Part shown: in pieces, positions 1 to 11,150 of the stretch
How positions within the stretch are numbered: position 1 is the first letter of the stretch
Layout: each line of letters opens with the position of its first letter
Assembly (NCBI RefSeq): GCF_028583425.1
Contig: NC_072794.1
Span: 23,433,232-23,497,231, forward strand
Direction: 5' to 3'
DNA length: 64,000 nucleotides
DNA from: Eublepharis macularius
Taxonomy: Eukaryota; Chordata; Lepidosauria; Squamata; Eublepharidae
The notes under the pieces: generated by a model
The model's input: the letters and a program-made list of their open reading frames with translations, nothing else
The model's database searches: none
What the model was told of the DNA's origin: nothing
Program-made: the position numbers and the translations under genes

Positions 1-506
1 TGGACAAACGAGCGAAGAATGCGCAATAACAGATGGCGCAATCATTGCACAAGAAAAGTGGGAGCTAAGGTAGTGTGGAATCGCCCTTAGTTTACACCTC
101 CCATTACTCTGATGGCAAAACCCCCTACTCATATTTGTTTTATACCATACATAGTTTGTCACACATTAGTGCACACACACATGTCTGCAAGTCTAACCAC
201 AAAGGCCATAGCCCTTGGTGCGTCTGCTACCTTACTTCCTATTTTATATAGCTGAGCGCAAGTATCTGCTACTTACTTCCTATTTTCCATGGCTGAACAC
301 AGCTATATTTATCTTGCAAAAACCCACACACCTTTCCTGTTTCAATGAGACAGAAAACAGCTATGTATAAACTTCTTTATAATCTATAGGTAAGAAAAAG
401 GTCATAGCGAGCAAGCAAATGGTTACTTTATCTAACCCCTTGCATATATATAATATAGCCTGAGTTGTAGCTGAACCTGTGAGCAGGGCAGGGGTCTGAG
501 ATATAT

Positions 507-965
507 CTAGGGTTTGCAGGCAGGGTGAGGGCCTGAGACAGGAGGGGGGCAATTATGGATTTTCTCTTTTTGGTGCTGGCTTACAGGTTCCCCCCCCCTT
601 TGCTCTCCTTCTGGATCAGGCCTCTCTGTGTACCTTCCTTCCTCATTTAAGAGGTTCAGCAGCTGAACTTGTTTGGGCAGAAATGCATTTATAGTCATTA
701 GAGCTGCAAGGGGAATGGAGCTCCCTTTTTGAAGTGGTTGTGCCGGAGTTGCAACCATAGTCATGTTTGAGACAGTACTTTGTATCAATCGAGTTATGCA
801 AGGGATACAGCATGGGAGCAGAATGATTCCAGCTAGGGCTAATGATTTAGGGGTTACTTCTGATGCTACCTATGGCCATTGTTCACTCATAAGGGGTTTC
901 TCACACACCCAGCAATTGGAAACATTTAGGGAGGCAGCAATCTGTTTTGCTAACGTTAGAAAGAG
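507..965 (-). pseudogene. ERV-A env remnant
   Basis: Reading the minus strand, a short segment near 890-960 encodes a CWVC motif in a context (NVSNCWVCEKPLMSEQWP) like the CXXC isomerase motif of gammaretroviral surface subunits. Further along, about 700-830 encodes a hydrophobic, cysteine-containing stretch (LPCCIPC then ITRLIQSTVSNMTMV) like the end of a transmembrane subunit and its cytoplasmic tail. This is a fossil remnant with only parts of env recognisable. Confidence 0.6.
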
Positions 966-1497
966 ATTTCTTCCTGGGACCGGGACAGGTTATTCCAGCC
1001 TTAGAACCTGTTGTGGTCACACTATGATGTATTGCTTACCGGTGTGCTGACAAAGAGCTGGGTTTTTTTGGTAACACCGGTCATTAACAGAGGCAACTGT
1101 CTGGAATACTCGGAGATTTCAACGGAAGCCATAACAGTGGGAACAGGAATCACAATAAAAAAAAGAAGGCACAAGGATGCTGAGGCATGCAAGGACTATC
1201 ATAAGTGTGGCCATAGTTGCACAACCAGGCAATAAACAGTAGACAAATAATCTCAATGAACAATTCTACACAGAGATAGAAGATAAACAACAGCATTAAA
1301 TGCAGTTCTTAGGCGCTGGGATCAGGATCCTTTTGGAACAACAGTTTGAGTCCATCAGTAGGATCTCCGTCAACGTGGCGCACTGTCCATTTTTCGTGTG
1401 CAGGGACCTTTTTGAGTCACGAGTGGTGGATCCAGGACTTGAATTCCTCGACCTTGGTGGCTGTGTTAGTGGTTAGCAGGACTCAGGCGGGTGCCGT

Positions 1498-2922
1498 CTA
1501 CCAGGCCTGGAGGGGCTTGGTGTCCCAGATTTTGACTGCGACCCAGTCATCAGCGGCAAGGTCATGTATGGGCCCATCAAGGCTGAAGGAGTGCTTAAGC
1601 AGTGCTGCAGAACAAAGAACAGACAGGGTGCGAGACAACGACTGGACATGCGCTAGTAAAACTCTATTCCCGATGTGGACTTCCCCCCTTTGGCCTATAA
1701 CAAGGGGCCAGGGGTGCCCAAAAACCCTTTCAAAAGGAGACAGCTTGAGTTTACCCCTAGGGGCTGAACAGAGGATGCTAAGTGCATGTGGGAGTGCGTG
1801 TGGCCATTTTAGACCTGTTTCCTGTCCTATTTTGGCTAGCAGTCCCTTCAGACAGCCATTTAGCCTTTTGACCATTGGCTTGCAGATGATATGAGGAATG
1901 AAATTTTCACTGGATCCCCAGAGCCTGACTAACTTGAGCTAAGACTTTAGAAGTGAAATGGGGCTCCTTGATTACTATCTATCCCCTTGGGGGACCCCCC
2001 ATTTTGGCTCAAGGTTTTGGAGCAGCCACTTGGTGACTTCACATGTTTTGGCTGTTCGGGTTGCAAAAGCTTCTGGCCAACCAGAGAATTTACAAATGAA
2101 CACGAGAAGATATCGGTACCCTTTTGTTTTTGGCAACTCAGCAAAGTCCACTTGCCAAAATTGTCCTGGGTACACTGAAGGGTTGTGCAGATGCTTTGGG
2201 GGTCCTGGTCCTTCTGGTCAGTTTGAGGGGTTGTTGGCTTGGCAAATGGTGCAGGACCGGACCTCTGAGGCAAAGAATGCATGCACTGGTTCTACAGTGT
2301 GGAAGTATTGCTTCCACAGAGTGAGGAGGGATTCCTCTCCTAAATGGTTCTTCGAGTGGATGCGCTGGAGCAGAGGGTGGACCAGTGCTTTGGGGATCAG
2401 GATCTGGCTTTGCATGTCCGGTAGGATAGCCCATCCCTCAGTATCAAAGGTGCATGCTAAGTCAATGGCATACTGGGATTCAGTAGCGGAGTATTTGGGA
2501 TGGCTTGGAAATTCAATGCTAGCTAGGCACACCTCTGCTTCTGGAATGAGTAAGAGAGCCACCTGGCGGGTGGTGGCATCTGCCGCACGGTTTCCAGTGG
2601 CAACTTCTGAACCTCCCCTCTGGTGTCCATGACAGTGTATAATAGCTAGGGCACTGGGCAAATAGATGGCACTCAACAAACACCCGATATCAGGCCCATG
2701 CTTCACTGGGGACCCAGATGCCGTGAGGAGGCCCCTTTCTTGCCACAACTTCCCATGGGCATGGGCAATACTCCAGAGATATTTGCTGTCTCTATACAGA
2801 GTGAGTGACTGTCCTGAAGAGAGCTCAAGGGCTTGGATTCCTGCTCTGAGTTCAGCCCACTGGGCGGAGAAGCTTGAGGGCAGGGCCCCAGCCTTGACTG
2901 TTTCCCCAGCTAAAGTAACCAC
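1498..2922 (-). pseudogene. ERV-A pol remnant: RNase H and integrase
   Basis: The segment 2218-2922 encodes RNase H-like sequence, with LYRDSKYLWSIAHAHGKLW followed by IIHCHGHQRG and GNRAADATTRQ, then the start of the integrase zinc region. Segment 1975-2175 holds the integrase core entry (FWQVDFAELP, FSGWPEAF). Segment 1498-1875 holds the integrase C-terminal part (LSPFERVFGHPWPL). The order and motifs match gammaretroviral pol. It is a broken fossil with several breaks. Confidence 0.75.
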
Positions 2923-3088
2923 TGCCCAGCCCGTGTGATGAACTCCCTCAGAGACAAAACTGGAACCATCAGAGAATCAGACATTCTGCAGATCTACCAA
3001 GGGCTCATCTTGGAGGTTTGGTCGGGCTTTGGTCTGGGTGTCTACTACATCTAAACAGTCATGTAACAGCCAGACCTCGTGTGGGTCC

Positions 3089-4016
3089 TCAGTTGGAGGC
3101 AACAGAGTGGCTGGGTTCCATCGCTCTGAACGAACCACAGAAACCTAAGGGCTTTGAAACAGAAGGGCTTGAATCTTGAGAAGCCAGCCAGCAGTTATCT
3201 AGATGGATCCTCTGGCATCTAGTAGGGTCTGGATAGTGTGTGGGGACACTACTTCCAATGTGCCCCCCAAGGTGAGCTTGATAGCTTCTGGGACCAGAAC
3301 TGCTGCTGCTGCCACTATCCTGAGACAAGGGGGCCATCCTTTGGCAGTCATGTCTAGTGGCCATCTGAAACAGTGACTGGAGAAAGTTTATAACCTCTTG
3401 GGGTTTCTTGGAGAAGCCTCCAGACATCTTCTTAAATTTGGCAAAGTCCATTGGACTCCAGGGATGGTGGTTTCACAGAGACACTGGTGGGTTGGCCCCC
3501 CTGGGGAACAACAAGTTGCGGATTCATATGTAGTGGGTACATTGAAGCTGAAGGTATACTTGATGCTGCTGTCTGCGAATTTGGAGGTGGGGGTCCCCCT
3601 TTATCTGGGCCAGAGCTATCTATCTGTGAAAGTCCAGGATATACTGGGGGTGGCCCCAGAGGAGTGGACTTGACTAGTGCCGGGGCCTGACCTCGAGTCT
3701 GTGGTGAGGGGGCGCAGGGCAGGAAAGCATAACATCCCTCGCCACCTGATGGAAAGATTTCCATATATCTAGCCCCTTCAAATTTCCCTACATTAAGCAT
3801 CCAGACAAACCATGGGTTGATCAGGGTAAGACGGAAAGATCCGTTGGCATCCCACTGATCATAGTCATCTACCTTATATTGTGGCCAGATTTCTGTACAG
3901 TATCTGATCATCTTTTTCTTTCTCATGTCCCTGTCGGCTACCAGATCCCAATACTTAAGGACACACTCTAAAGGGGTTTCTCTACCAGGGATCTTGGAAC
4001 TGGAGCTTCTCATCCC
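3089..4016 (-). pseudogene. ERV-A gag remnant
   Basis: Segment 3432-4013 encodes a gammaretrovirus-like matrix domain: PLECVLKYWDLV, then a basic run (RDMRKKKMIRYCTEIWPQY) and a tryptophan-rich part, followed by a long proline-rich linker typical of the p12-like region. Segment 3089-3451 carries capsid-side sequence (FSKKPQEVINFLQSLFQM). Broken fossil. Confidence 0.65.
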
Positions 4017-4449
4017 TCACTCAAGAGGTTTTTGTCGGTCGTCACCGAGTACTTAGATGGGAGTGAGCTTTTCTTACTGATATCTAGCTGTGGAACGGGG
4101 GCCCCTGTTTTCTTTCAATGCCGGCTTCACATCAACACACACACAGACTCTCGCTGTGAGGTGGGGTTTTTGCCAGTGAAATGCTTCTGAATCCGACGTG
4201 TCAGGAGCAAAGCTCGCCTGACCCTACAGTCATCGCCCGGCGGGGCTCGTATAGGTGTCGTGTTGCCCCTTCGTTTGCACTGACAGCAGAGGCCCTGGGC
4301 ACCCCCGGGATAATTAGAGGGAAACACACGTGTCAGTTTCAACCGGCCACACAACAGCTCAGTCACACAAGATATTTACCAAAGATGCAGCAGTGGCCTC
4401 GGGAGTAGCAATTCCCCAGACACTAGGATAGTGAGTTGTCCCTCTCAGT

Positions 4450-5008
4450 CTGCCAGTCTCTCCGCCTCAGGGTCCGGTTCAACAGACGAGCGGTCGAGGG
4501 GCCCATGAAGCAAGGGGTCATGTGCCGGCTGGCGAGTCGTCCGTGGGTCTCACTGTAGGTCAAGAGTTGGGAGGGTGGCTGATGGCCTCAGAGTGGGAGA
4601 GCAGTGAGGTCCCCAGGAAGAGAGTTTCCTGGGCATCGGCACCAGAAAGCTGTTGCCTGAAGGCAGCTGGGCCAGATGACTAGACCCTTCCCGCTTCAAA
4701 CCACAAGAAGAGAGAGATCGAAGCTCTGAGAGGAACAAGCAGTTTTATTGAAGCAATAGAATTATACAGGCCTGTAGGTGCCAAAGAGGAACCCAGAGGC
4801 TTCCTGAACAAGGATTTTTATAGACTGTAAATCATCACTGATAATTGACAGATTTCAAGCATCCTATCCTCGTCCGCAATTTCCCTCTCCCTTTCCCCAT
4901 TGGCTGAGGTACTTGGGAGTCACACCTTTCCAGTCTTCGCCTAAAATTCCGCCTTAGTTTACATCTCCCATTTCTCTGATGGCGAAACCCCCTACTCATA
5001 TTTGTTTC
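4450..5008 (-). repeat. ERV-A 5' LTR
   Basis: On the minus strand a TATAAAAAT box lies at 4814-4822 and an AATAAA polyadenylation signal at 4744-4749, about 70 bases downstream. That spacing is normal for a U3-R-U5 LTR. The far end ends in a block shared with the left edge of the window. The inner (U5) border and the primer binding site could not be fixed. Confidence 0.6.
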
Positions 5009-5440
5009 ATATTTGTTTCTTGGGACATTTCAGCAGTAATACTACTGACAAGAGTTTGTCTCTCTCTTTTTCCCTCCTGCAATGTATCAATTGTGTCTGT
5101 TGCTAAGATACCTAGGGGCTTGTCTTTTGCTCCCCTGGCTTCAACTTTTAGAAAATCATCGGAGTCAGTGCATATTTGAATTCTTGCTTTTGCTCCCATT
5201 ACATCTCTTCCCAATATTACTTGTATTTTCTGTTCTTTAATAACTGCTACAGGAAAAATATCCTTCCTTTCCTTTCCAGTTAATTTCTAGCTGGACTAGT
5301 GGCACTCTTTTAGAATTTCCCCACACACCTTGCAAGGATATTTGCTTATCTGGAATCAGGTTTTTCTTATCAACCAAATCCTCCCTGACCAGTGTTACTG
5401 AGGCTCCTGTGTCTAGAATGGCTAAAGCATCTCACGCATT
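5009..5440 (-). pseudogene. Gmr1-like retropepsin remnant
   Basis: The minus strand carries the aspartic protease signature AILDTGAS at about 5408-5432, followed by VREDLVDKKNLIPDKQISL and later VILGRDVMGAKA (the second conserved retropepsin block, near 5190-5215). The order DTG then LGRD is that of LTR-retrotransposon proteases. It belongs with the upstream Gag. Confidence 0.65.
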
Positions 5441-5639
5441 TATTTGTACCACCTCTCTCAGTTCAGTATCCTGTGCAACCTTATCTATCTTTACCCCACA
5501 CAAATAAACTGTTTCTTCAGTGTTTATGGGTAAGGCAGTGTTCTTACTAGATGTTTTATTTGTGTTTGTTGAGCTTTTGGAGTCTCTATGTTCTTTACTC
5601 TAATCATCTGAGTCAGTTCTAGTGACCCTCTATACATGC

Positions 5640-6844
5640 TCAAGTGTTGTTGGCCTGGATTGGTTCTTTAGACATTTGTAAGCTAAATGCCCTTTCAGAT
5701 CACATACAAAACATCTTCTATAATTCCAGTATCCATCTTGGTTTCTTTCTGTATTTTTATCCTGACTTTTATAATCTCAGAACTCTCATGTGTTCCTTTC
5801 CTTTCTCCCTCTTGTCCTTTACTTGATTTAAACTCTGCTTTATAACAATAGTCTTTCTTTTCATGGCGATCCCAACCTCCTCTATTAAGTGTTAATTTAT
5901 CTGCTCATTCTGATGCTTGGTTGACATTCTCTAGAAGTTTATCTTTAACCAGAAGTCTGGTCTCTGAAGGAAGTTGAAATAAAAACTGATCCAAAATCAT
6001 TAGATCCCTTATTCCCTCTTTAGAGTTAGCTTTGGCAGATGAAATCCACTTATCAAAATAGTCTGTCAGTTTGGCACTAAAAAAACTTAAATGACTTCTC
6101 TTTCTGAGGCACTAGACTTCTAAACTTCTTTCTGAAGTAATCAGCACCTAGCCTAAATCTGTCATATACTGCCTCTTTGTATTCAGCATAAAAAACAGGT
6201 TTATCTGAGGGAAATGTGTTGTAGATCTCAGCCAATTCCCCTCTAATTAAACTGGCTAAATACTTCATCTATTGAGTCTCTGGCATTCCTCAGTTCTGAG
6301 CAAACCTTTCAAAAGTGGATAGGAAAATTTGTGGATCTTCTCCTGACACATACACCATAAAATCTTTTGGGGTAACTCAAGGTAAATCAGCTCTGGGTTC
6401 AGAGTTTCCCTCCTTTTTATCCCCATTCTTAAGTCTCTCCCTTTCTAATTGTAATCTTTCTGCTTTCAAACTAGTTTGTCTTTCCATCTCTTGAACTCTA
6501 AGTTCCATTTCAGCTTTCCACTTTTCCCTCTCAAACTGTTTTTGTTCTATTTCTCGAGTTCTAAGTTCTGCTTGAGCGTTCAACTTTTCCTTTTCAATCT
6601 GCTTTTGTTCATTCCACTTTTCCCTCTCAAACTGTTTTTGTTCTGTTTCAACATTCAACTTTTCCCTCAGAAACTCTAAATATTCTGGACTACGGTTGTG
6701 CAGTCCCTCAGGGTCTCTCTCCTCTGCCGTTCTATTAGGCTCCACACTGCTTTGTATCAGTATAACTCTCAGTTCCTCGACACTATTCCCCTTATGAGGT
6801 AAATTTAACTCTTTGCACTTCTGAATCAGAGCTTCCTTTTTCAT
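5640..6844 (-). pseudogene. Gmr1-like gag with SCAN-like domain and CCHC knuckle
   Basis: Residues near the start (KEALIQKCKELNLPHKGNSV) look like a small SAP-type helical motif. They are followed by about 90 residues of Glu/Lys/Gln-rich coiled coil with repeated KQFEREKW units (6377-6844). Segment 6077-6268 contains a SCAN-like stretch (YLASLIRGELAEIY, then DYFRKKFRSL). A CX2CX4HX4C knuckle (CFVCDLKGHLAYKC) lies near 5670-5720. Together these read as structural Gag of a Ty3/Gypsy element rather than a host SCAN zinc-finger gene, because a protease follows on the same strand. Fossil, broken. Confidence 0.7.
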
Positions 6845-7159
6845 ACCCAGAAACTCTGATGAAGCTGAAGTTGGTTCCCAGTTCCCAGTTCCTTATTTGC
6901 AGTTCCTTATTCCTTATTCATTATTCGCAAAGCGGCAAAGCCAAAGAAAAATATTGTGGGAAAACTGAAAAGCTCTAAACTCCAAAAAGAAGTTTGCAGG
7001 GGCACATATTATATACCTCCAGATTCAGAAGACTCAGCACTCTAAGTGGACCTATATTGGGTCATCCTACAAAACCCAGATCTTAAGTAAACAGCTTCAA
7101 AATCGGATGCCCCCAGAACAATTCAATAAGAAGAAAGGGGCGGAAGCTGCAGCAGAAAA

Positions 7160-9845
7160 AAACTTTTGATCACCCCAAATCACACAGATCTGAACTCCAG
7201 AGACTGTCCCCTACAAGAGGACATGTGCTGGTGCTGATCCAGTCTCTGGTTCTGGACCTAAGCCCTCCTACGTGGCCTGTCTCCAAGCACCCAGTATTAG
7301 ACATGGCTTTGAATAAGGAAGTGGTGAAAATATAAGCCCTTTGAAACCCCAAACAATCTTTGGATCACCCCAAATCACACACCCCTGAACTCCAGAGACT
7401 ATCCCCTACAAGAGGACATGTGCTGGTGCTGATCCAGTCTCTGGTTCTGGACCTAAGGCCTCGAAGGTGGCCTCCATCCAAGCACCCTGTATTAGACTTG
7501 GCTTTGAATAAGGAAGTGGTGAAAATATAAGCCCTCTGATACCCCAAAAATCGTTGGATCACCCCACATCACACACCCCTAAACTCCAGAGACTGTCCCC
7601 TACAAGAGGACATGTGCTGGTGCTGATCCAGTTTCTGGTTCTGGACCTAAGTCCTCGAATGTGGCCTCCCTTCAAGCACCCTGTATTAGACATGGGTTTG
7701 AATAAGGAAGTGGTGAAAATATAAGCCCCCTGCAACCCCCTGCTGTGAATAAGGAAGTGGGGAACTATAAGCCCTCTGAAAGCCAAAACAATCTTTGGAT
7801 CACCTCAAATCACACACCCCTGAACTCCAGAGACTGTCCCCTACAAGAGGACATGTGCTGGTGCTGATCCTGTCTCTGGTTCTGGACCTAAGGCCTCGAA
7901 TGTGGCTTGTCTCCAAGCACCCTGTATTAGACATGGGTTTGAATAAGGAAGTGGTGAAAATATAAGCCCTCTGAAACCCCAAACAATCTTTGGATCACCC
8001 CACATCACACACCCCTGAACTCCAGAGACTGTCCCCTACAAGAGGACATGTGCTGGTGCTGATCCAGTCTCTGGTTCTGGACCTAAGTCCTAGAATGTGG
8101 CCTCCCTCCAAGCACCCTGTATTAGACATGGCTTTGAATAAGGAAGTGGTGAAAATATAAGCCCTCTGAAAGCCAAAACGATCTTTGGATCACCCCAAAT
8201 CACACACCCCTGAACTCCAGAGACTGTCCCCTACAAGAGGACATGTGGTGGTGCTGATCCATTCTCTGGTTCTAGACCTAAGGCCTCAAATGTGGCCTCC
8301 CTCCAAGCACCCTGTATTAGACATGGCTTTGAATAAGGAAGTGGTGAAAATATAAGCTCTCTGAAACCCAAAACAATCTTTGGATCACTCCAAATCACAC
8401 ACCCCTGAGCTCCAGAGACTGTCCCCTACAAGAGTGATGGATATAGATTTGAAGAAAAAGGATTTTATATATTACTTTTATATATCACTTATATGCCTTG
8501 CACTTTCTTCCTACGCTCAGGAGCCAGTGTAGTACTTGTAATGCAACCTGTAAGAATATGACACTTGAAACAAGAAGACCAAGAGAAGTATGCTGAAACT
8601 CTGCAAGAACTGAGAACTAATAATATACTGCTTGTAGAGCTGCACTTATAAAATATTATGCATATGTTATATTATTCTATAAGATTCCAATAGGAATCAG
8701 TACCAGAGAGCCTTTTGTAGAAAACTGATTTGATGCAGCAAGCTGGTTTTGGCCACCTGTGGCCTATCTTCCTTAAGGCTGAGAAGGAACTGGGGGAAAG
8801 GGCACAGAGAAAAAAAACATCCCTTACCAACAGACTTCAGTTATCAGAGGGTATCAAGGCTGCTAGATTGAGACACATTGGTGCTATTGAAGGTATTATG
8901 CCCAGAAGAAAGTAGGTAAGAGGTTAGAGGGTGTCCTTCTAAATTGAGGACAAGATAAGGGGTTGCAGGATTTGGAATTCCCCCAAGTAGAAGAGCCAAC
9001 CCAGAATTGCATCTTCAAATCAGAACTAACCCTAGATACTTTATGAGCCAATAAGATAACAAATATTAGAGTATAGTAATATTGTTATGATTATGTGAAA
9101 GTATTAATTGCTCTACGCTTCTATTGTAAGGGGTTGAACCTTTACACACAAGGAGACTGTCTACTTCTGTGTAAGAAAAAGGGCTCATCCACTGGGTAAA
9201 TAAAAACCATCTGTTTTGCTTCAATTCAAGAAGGACTCCTGGATTTTATTTTAATTTTTATTGTGGTTGGTCAGAAAAGGGAGAACGAACCACAAAGGTG
9301 CAAAATTTTGCACGTAACAAGAGGGCATGTGCTGGTGCTGATCCAGTCTCTGGTTCTGGACCTAAGGCCTCGAATGTGGCCTCCCTCCAAGCACCCTGTA
9401 TTAGACATGGCTTTGAATACGGAAGTGGTGAAAATATAAGCCCTCTGAAACACAAAACAATCTTTGGATCACTCCAAATCACACAGATCTGAACTCCAGA
9501 GACTGTCCCCTACAAGAGGACATGTGCTGGTGCTGATCCATTCTCTGGTTCTGGATGTAAGACCTTGAATGTGGCCTCCCTCCAAGCACCCTGTATTAGA
9601 CATGGCTTTGAATAAGGAAGAAGTGAAAATATAAGCTCTCTGAAACCCAAAACAATATTTGGATCACCCCAAATCACACACCCCTGAACTCCAGAGACTG
9701 TCCCCTACAAGAGGACATGTGGTGGTGCTGATCCAGTCTCTGGTTCTGGACCTAAGTTCTCGAATGTGGCCTCCCTCCAAGCACCCTGTATTAGACTTGG
9801 CTTTGAATAAGGAAGTGGTGAAAATATAAGCCCCCTGAAACCCCA
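7160..9845 (-). repeat. 195-bp tandem array (left copy, about nine units)
   Basis: A unit of about 195 bases recurs; for example the segment gaggacatgtgctggtgctg starts near 7206, 7411, 7606, 7851, 8046 and 9517. Units are more than about 90% alike by eye. One unit is irregular, with an added run of about 50 bases near 7735-7790, and the inverted right-hand array contains the same irregular unit. The array abuts the leader of the Gmr1-like element, so it is probably that element's upstream (LTR or leader) repeat. A solo LTR splits one unit at 8434. Confidence 0.85.
8434..9305 (+). mobile_element. Solo LTR inserted in the 195-bp array
   Basis: This block of about 870 bases interrupts a 195-bp unit: cctacaagag stands just before it and acaagagg resumes just after, giving a likely 6-7 base target duplication. 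It starts with TG. Near its right end an AATAAA at about 9199 is followed by a T-rich U5-like stretch, as expected for an LTR in plus orientation. No internal coding part is present, so it reads as a solo LTR fossil. The exact 3' border is uncertain by a few bases. Confidence 0.5.
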
Positions 9846-10188
9846 AGTTGGCAACTACTGTAAGGAGGTGCTTCAGACACCCAGTTGCCAATACCCAATA
9901 CCACCATTGTCTCCAATTTAGGTAAAATAGGACATATGGAGTTCAGCTGAAATGGAAGGAGATCTCCAGGTACGGTAATCATAATATGGAGGGTCCTCAG
10001 TGGGGTATAATTTGTAACTCTTGGAGTTCTCTAGGTGGGTTGGCATCAATTGTCAGGTAGTACCTATGTGGGGTATAATTCCACATAGGCCAGCCTAAGA
10101 AGCCTCCATGTCTCGGAGAATGTTAAAACCCGTCATTTGGAGATCAGTTGTAATTTGTGGGGATCTCCAGGAGGGTTGGCAACCACAG
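9846..10188. repeat. Interspersed repeat with 'ggatctccagg...ggttggcaac' motif
   Basis: This stretch holds several copies of ggagatctccagg-like and ttggcaac-like motifs, and it resembles the segment at 55655-55835. It is a decayed copy of a dispersed non-coding reptile repeat whose class I cannot name. No open frame is convincing. Confidence 0.45.
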
Positions 10189-10940
10189 TGTCATCAAGCC
10201 AGGCGGCCTTAGCATGGACCTGCCTGCTGCCAGAACTGCCACTGCCTACCAAAGAACCCCAGGAGCAGCGAAGGCTGAGGGTAAGGGCAGAGGCATGGAC
10301 CAAGCACAGGAGCGCATGCCTGGCAGCCCACGGCCTTCCCCCTGCTGAGGAAATGTCAGGAGAGCCAGTACAGGATCTAATCTACTCCTCCTGAGTAGCA
10401 GAGATGAGCCAGCTTGGAGAAAGAAGCTTAATGAACCCAGCCTCACCTGTAGGAGAAACTCCCTTTATAAGGCCGCAGCTAGCATGGGATTAGCTAGTCA
10501 CAATTGTGGTATTCTGGATTTGGCTGTTGGTGAGCTCTTTGGTTCTGGCTGCCTGAGCTTGGTGGGTCACAGTCTTTGATTTGGGAATCTATTACTTGAC
10601 CATGGAGTTTGACCTGAGAATCTTTGTTGTTGGCCCTGTTGTCGTCAGAATTTGCCTCCAACCTGGTGAGCAGGATACTTCTAATCCTTCTGTTCTGTTT
10701 GTTGCTTTCCATTATACTCTTAGATTATGTTGCTGCTGTTTCTGTGGGTTTGTCATGAAAATATGGTTTAGAGCACATTATACTAAGTGATACATGTGTA
10801 TTCTAATGAACTTTGTTTTAGAATTTCATTAGGCTGTCTTGGTTTGAGGCATAAATTGAGCCAAATGTGTAAATTTGGTTTTCTATAGTGCCTTTAATAA
10901 ATGTGAATCTGCCTTTCGGATCTCTTAGTGTATCTTTACA
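10189..10940 (+). repeat. Probable LTR-like repeat
   Basis: A TATAAGG box lies near 10466, an AATAAA near 10897, and the ends could read TGT...ACA, which together resemble an LTR. Part of it (about 10755-10830) has a degenerate relative at 23095-23165, showing that it is dispersed. No target duplication was found, so the class is uncertain. Confidence 0.35.
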
Positions 10941-10975
10941 TTGGAAGGGTAAATATTTTTACTTTACCCTTCCAA
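10941..10975. repeat. Perfect 13-bp inverted repeat (hairpin)
   Basis: The arm ttggaagggtaaa (10941-10953) is matched by its exact reverse complement at 10963-10975 around a 9-base loop. It sits at the edge of the LTR-like repeat. The following stretch to 11137 shows nothing else I can identify. Confidence 0.8.
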
Positions 10976-11150
10976 CATAAATTTTAAATTTCAGGCATGG
11001 GAGAGACGGAACTCTTTCAATGTGCTATCATTCTCTTCAACACCGACACCACACCCTCCGCTTTTCTCCATTTCTCAGCTTCTTCTGGTGGTAGCTAGGA
11101 TAATTCACCCCATGAAGTAGGTTCAGGTATTTCTGCTTAGTGCAGAGGTA

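Larger units (their letters stand above)
1..5008 (-). mobile_element. Endogenous retrovirus fossil, class I / gamma-like (ERV-A)
   Basis: Retroviral parts occur in order on the minus strand: 5' LTR (about 4450-5008), leader, gag, pol and an env remnant, with a probable part of the 3' LTR at the window's left edge. A block of about 60 bases (about 90-152) closely matches about 4945-5008, which supports a pair of LTRs. The matrix-like Gag, the integrase and the CXXC motif in Env all point to gammaretrovirus kin. The element is old and broken, with many breaks and much of the interior reduced. The LTR borders are approximate, and the 3' LTR probably continues left of the window. Assignment to class I is fairly sure; the subfamily is unknown. 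Confidence 0.75.
5009..7160 (-). mobile_element. Gmr1-like Ty3/Gypsy LTR retrotransposon fossil, gag-protease part
   Basis: The minus strand encodes, from 6844 downward, a Gag N-terminus, a coiled coil, a SCAN-like segment, a CCHC knuckle and then a retropepsin. Downstream pol is absent because ERV-A sequence starts at 5008. SCAN-like Gag is characteristic of Gmr1-like Gypsy elements, the known source of the vertebrate SCAN domain. The non-coding leader (about 6850-7160) is matched in reverse by 41611-41900, so this family has a second partial copy in the window. Broken fossil with several breaks. Confidence 0.7.

Noticed and set aside
763-3690. Many plus-strand frames over ERV-A
   Set aside because: They are shadows of the minus-strand gag, pol and env remnants.
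7160-8430. Possible CRISPR-like array
   Set aside because: The 195-bp units are contiguous tandem copies with no unique spacers, and the host is a vertebrate.
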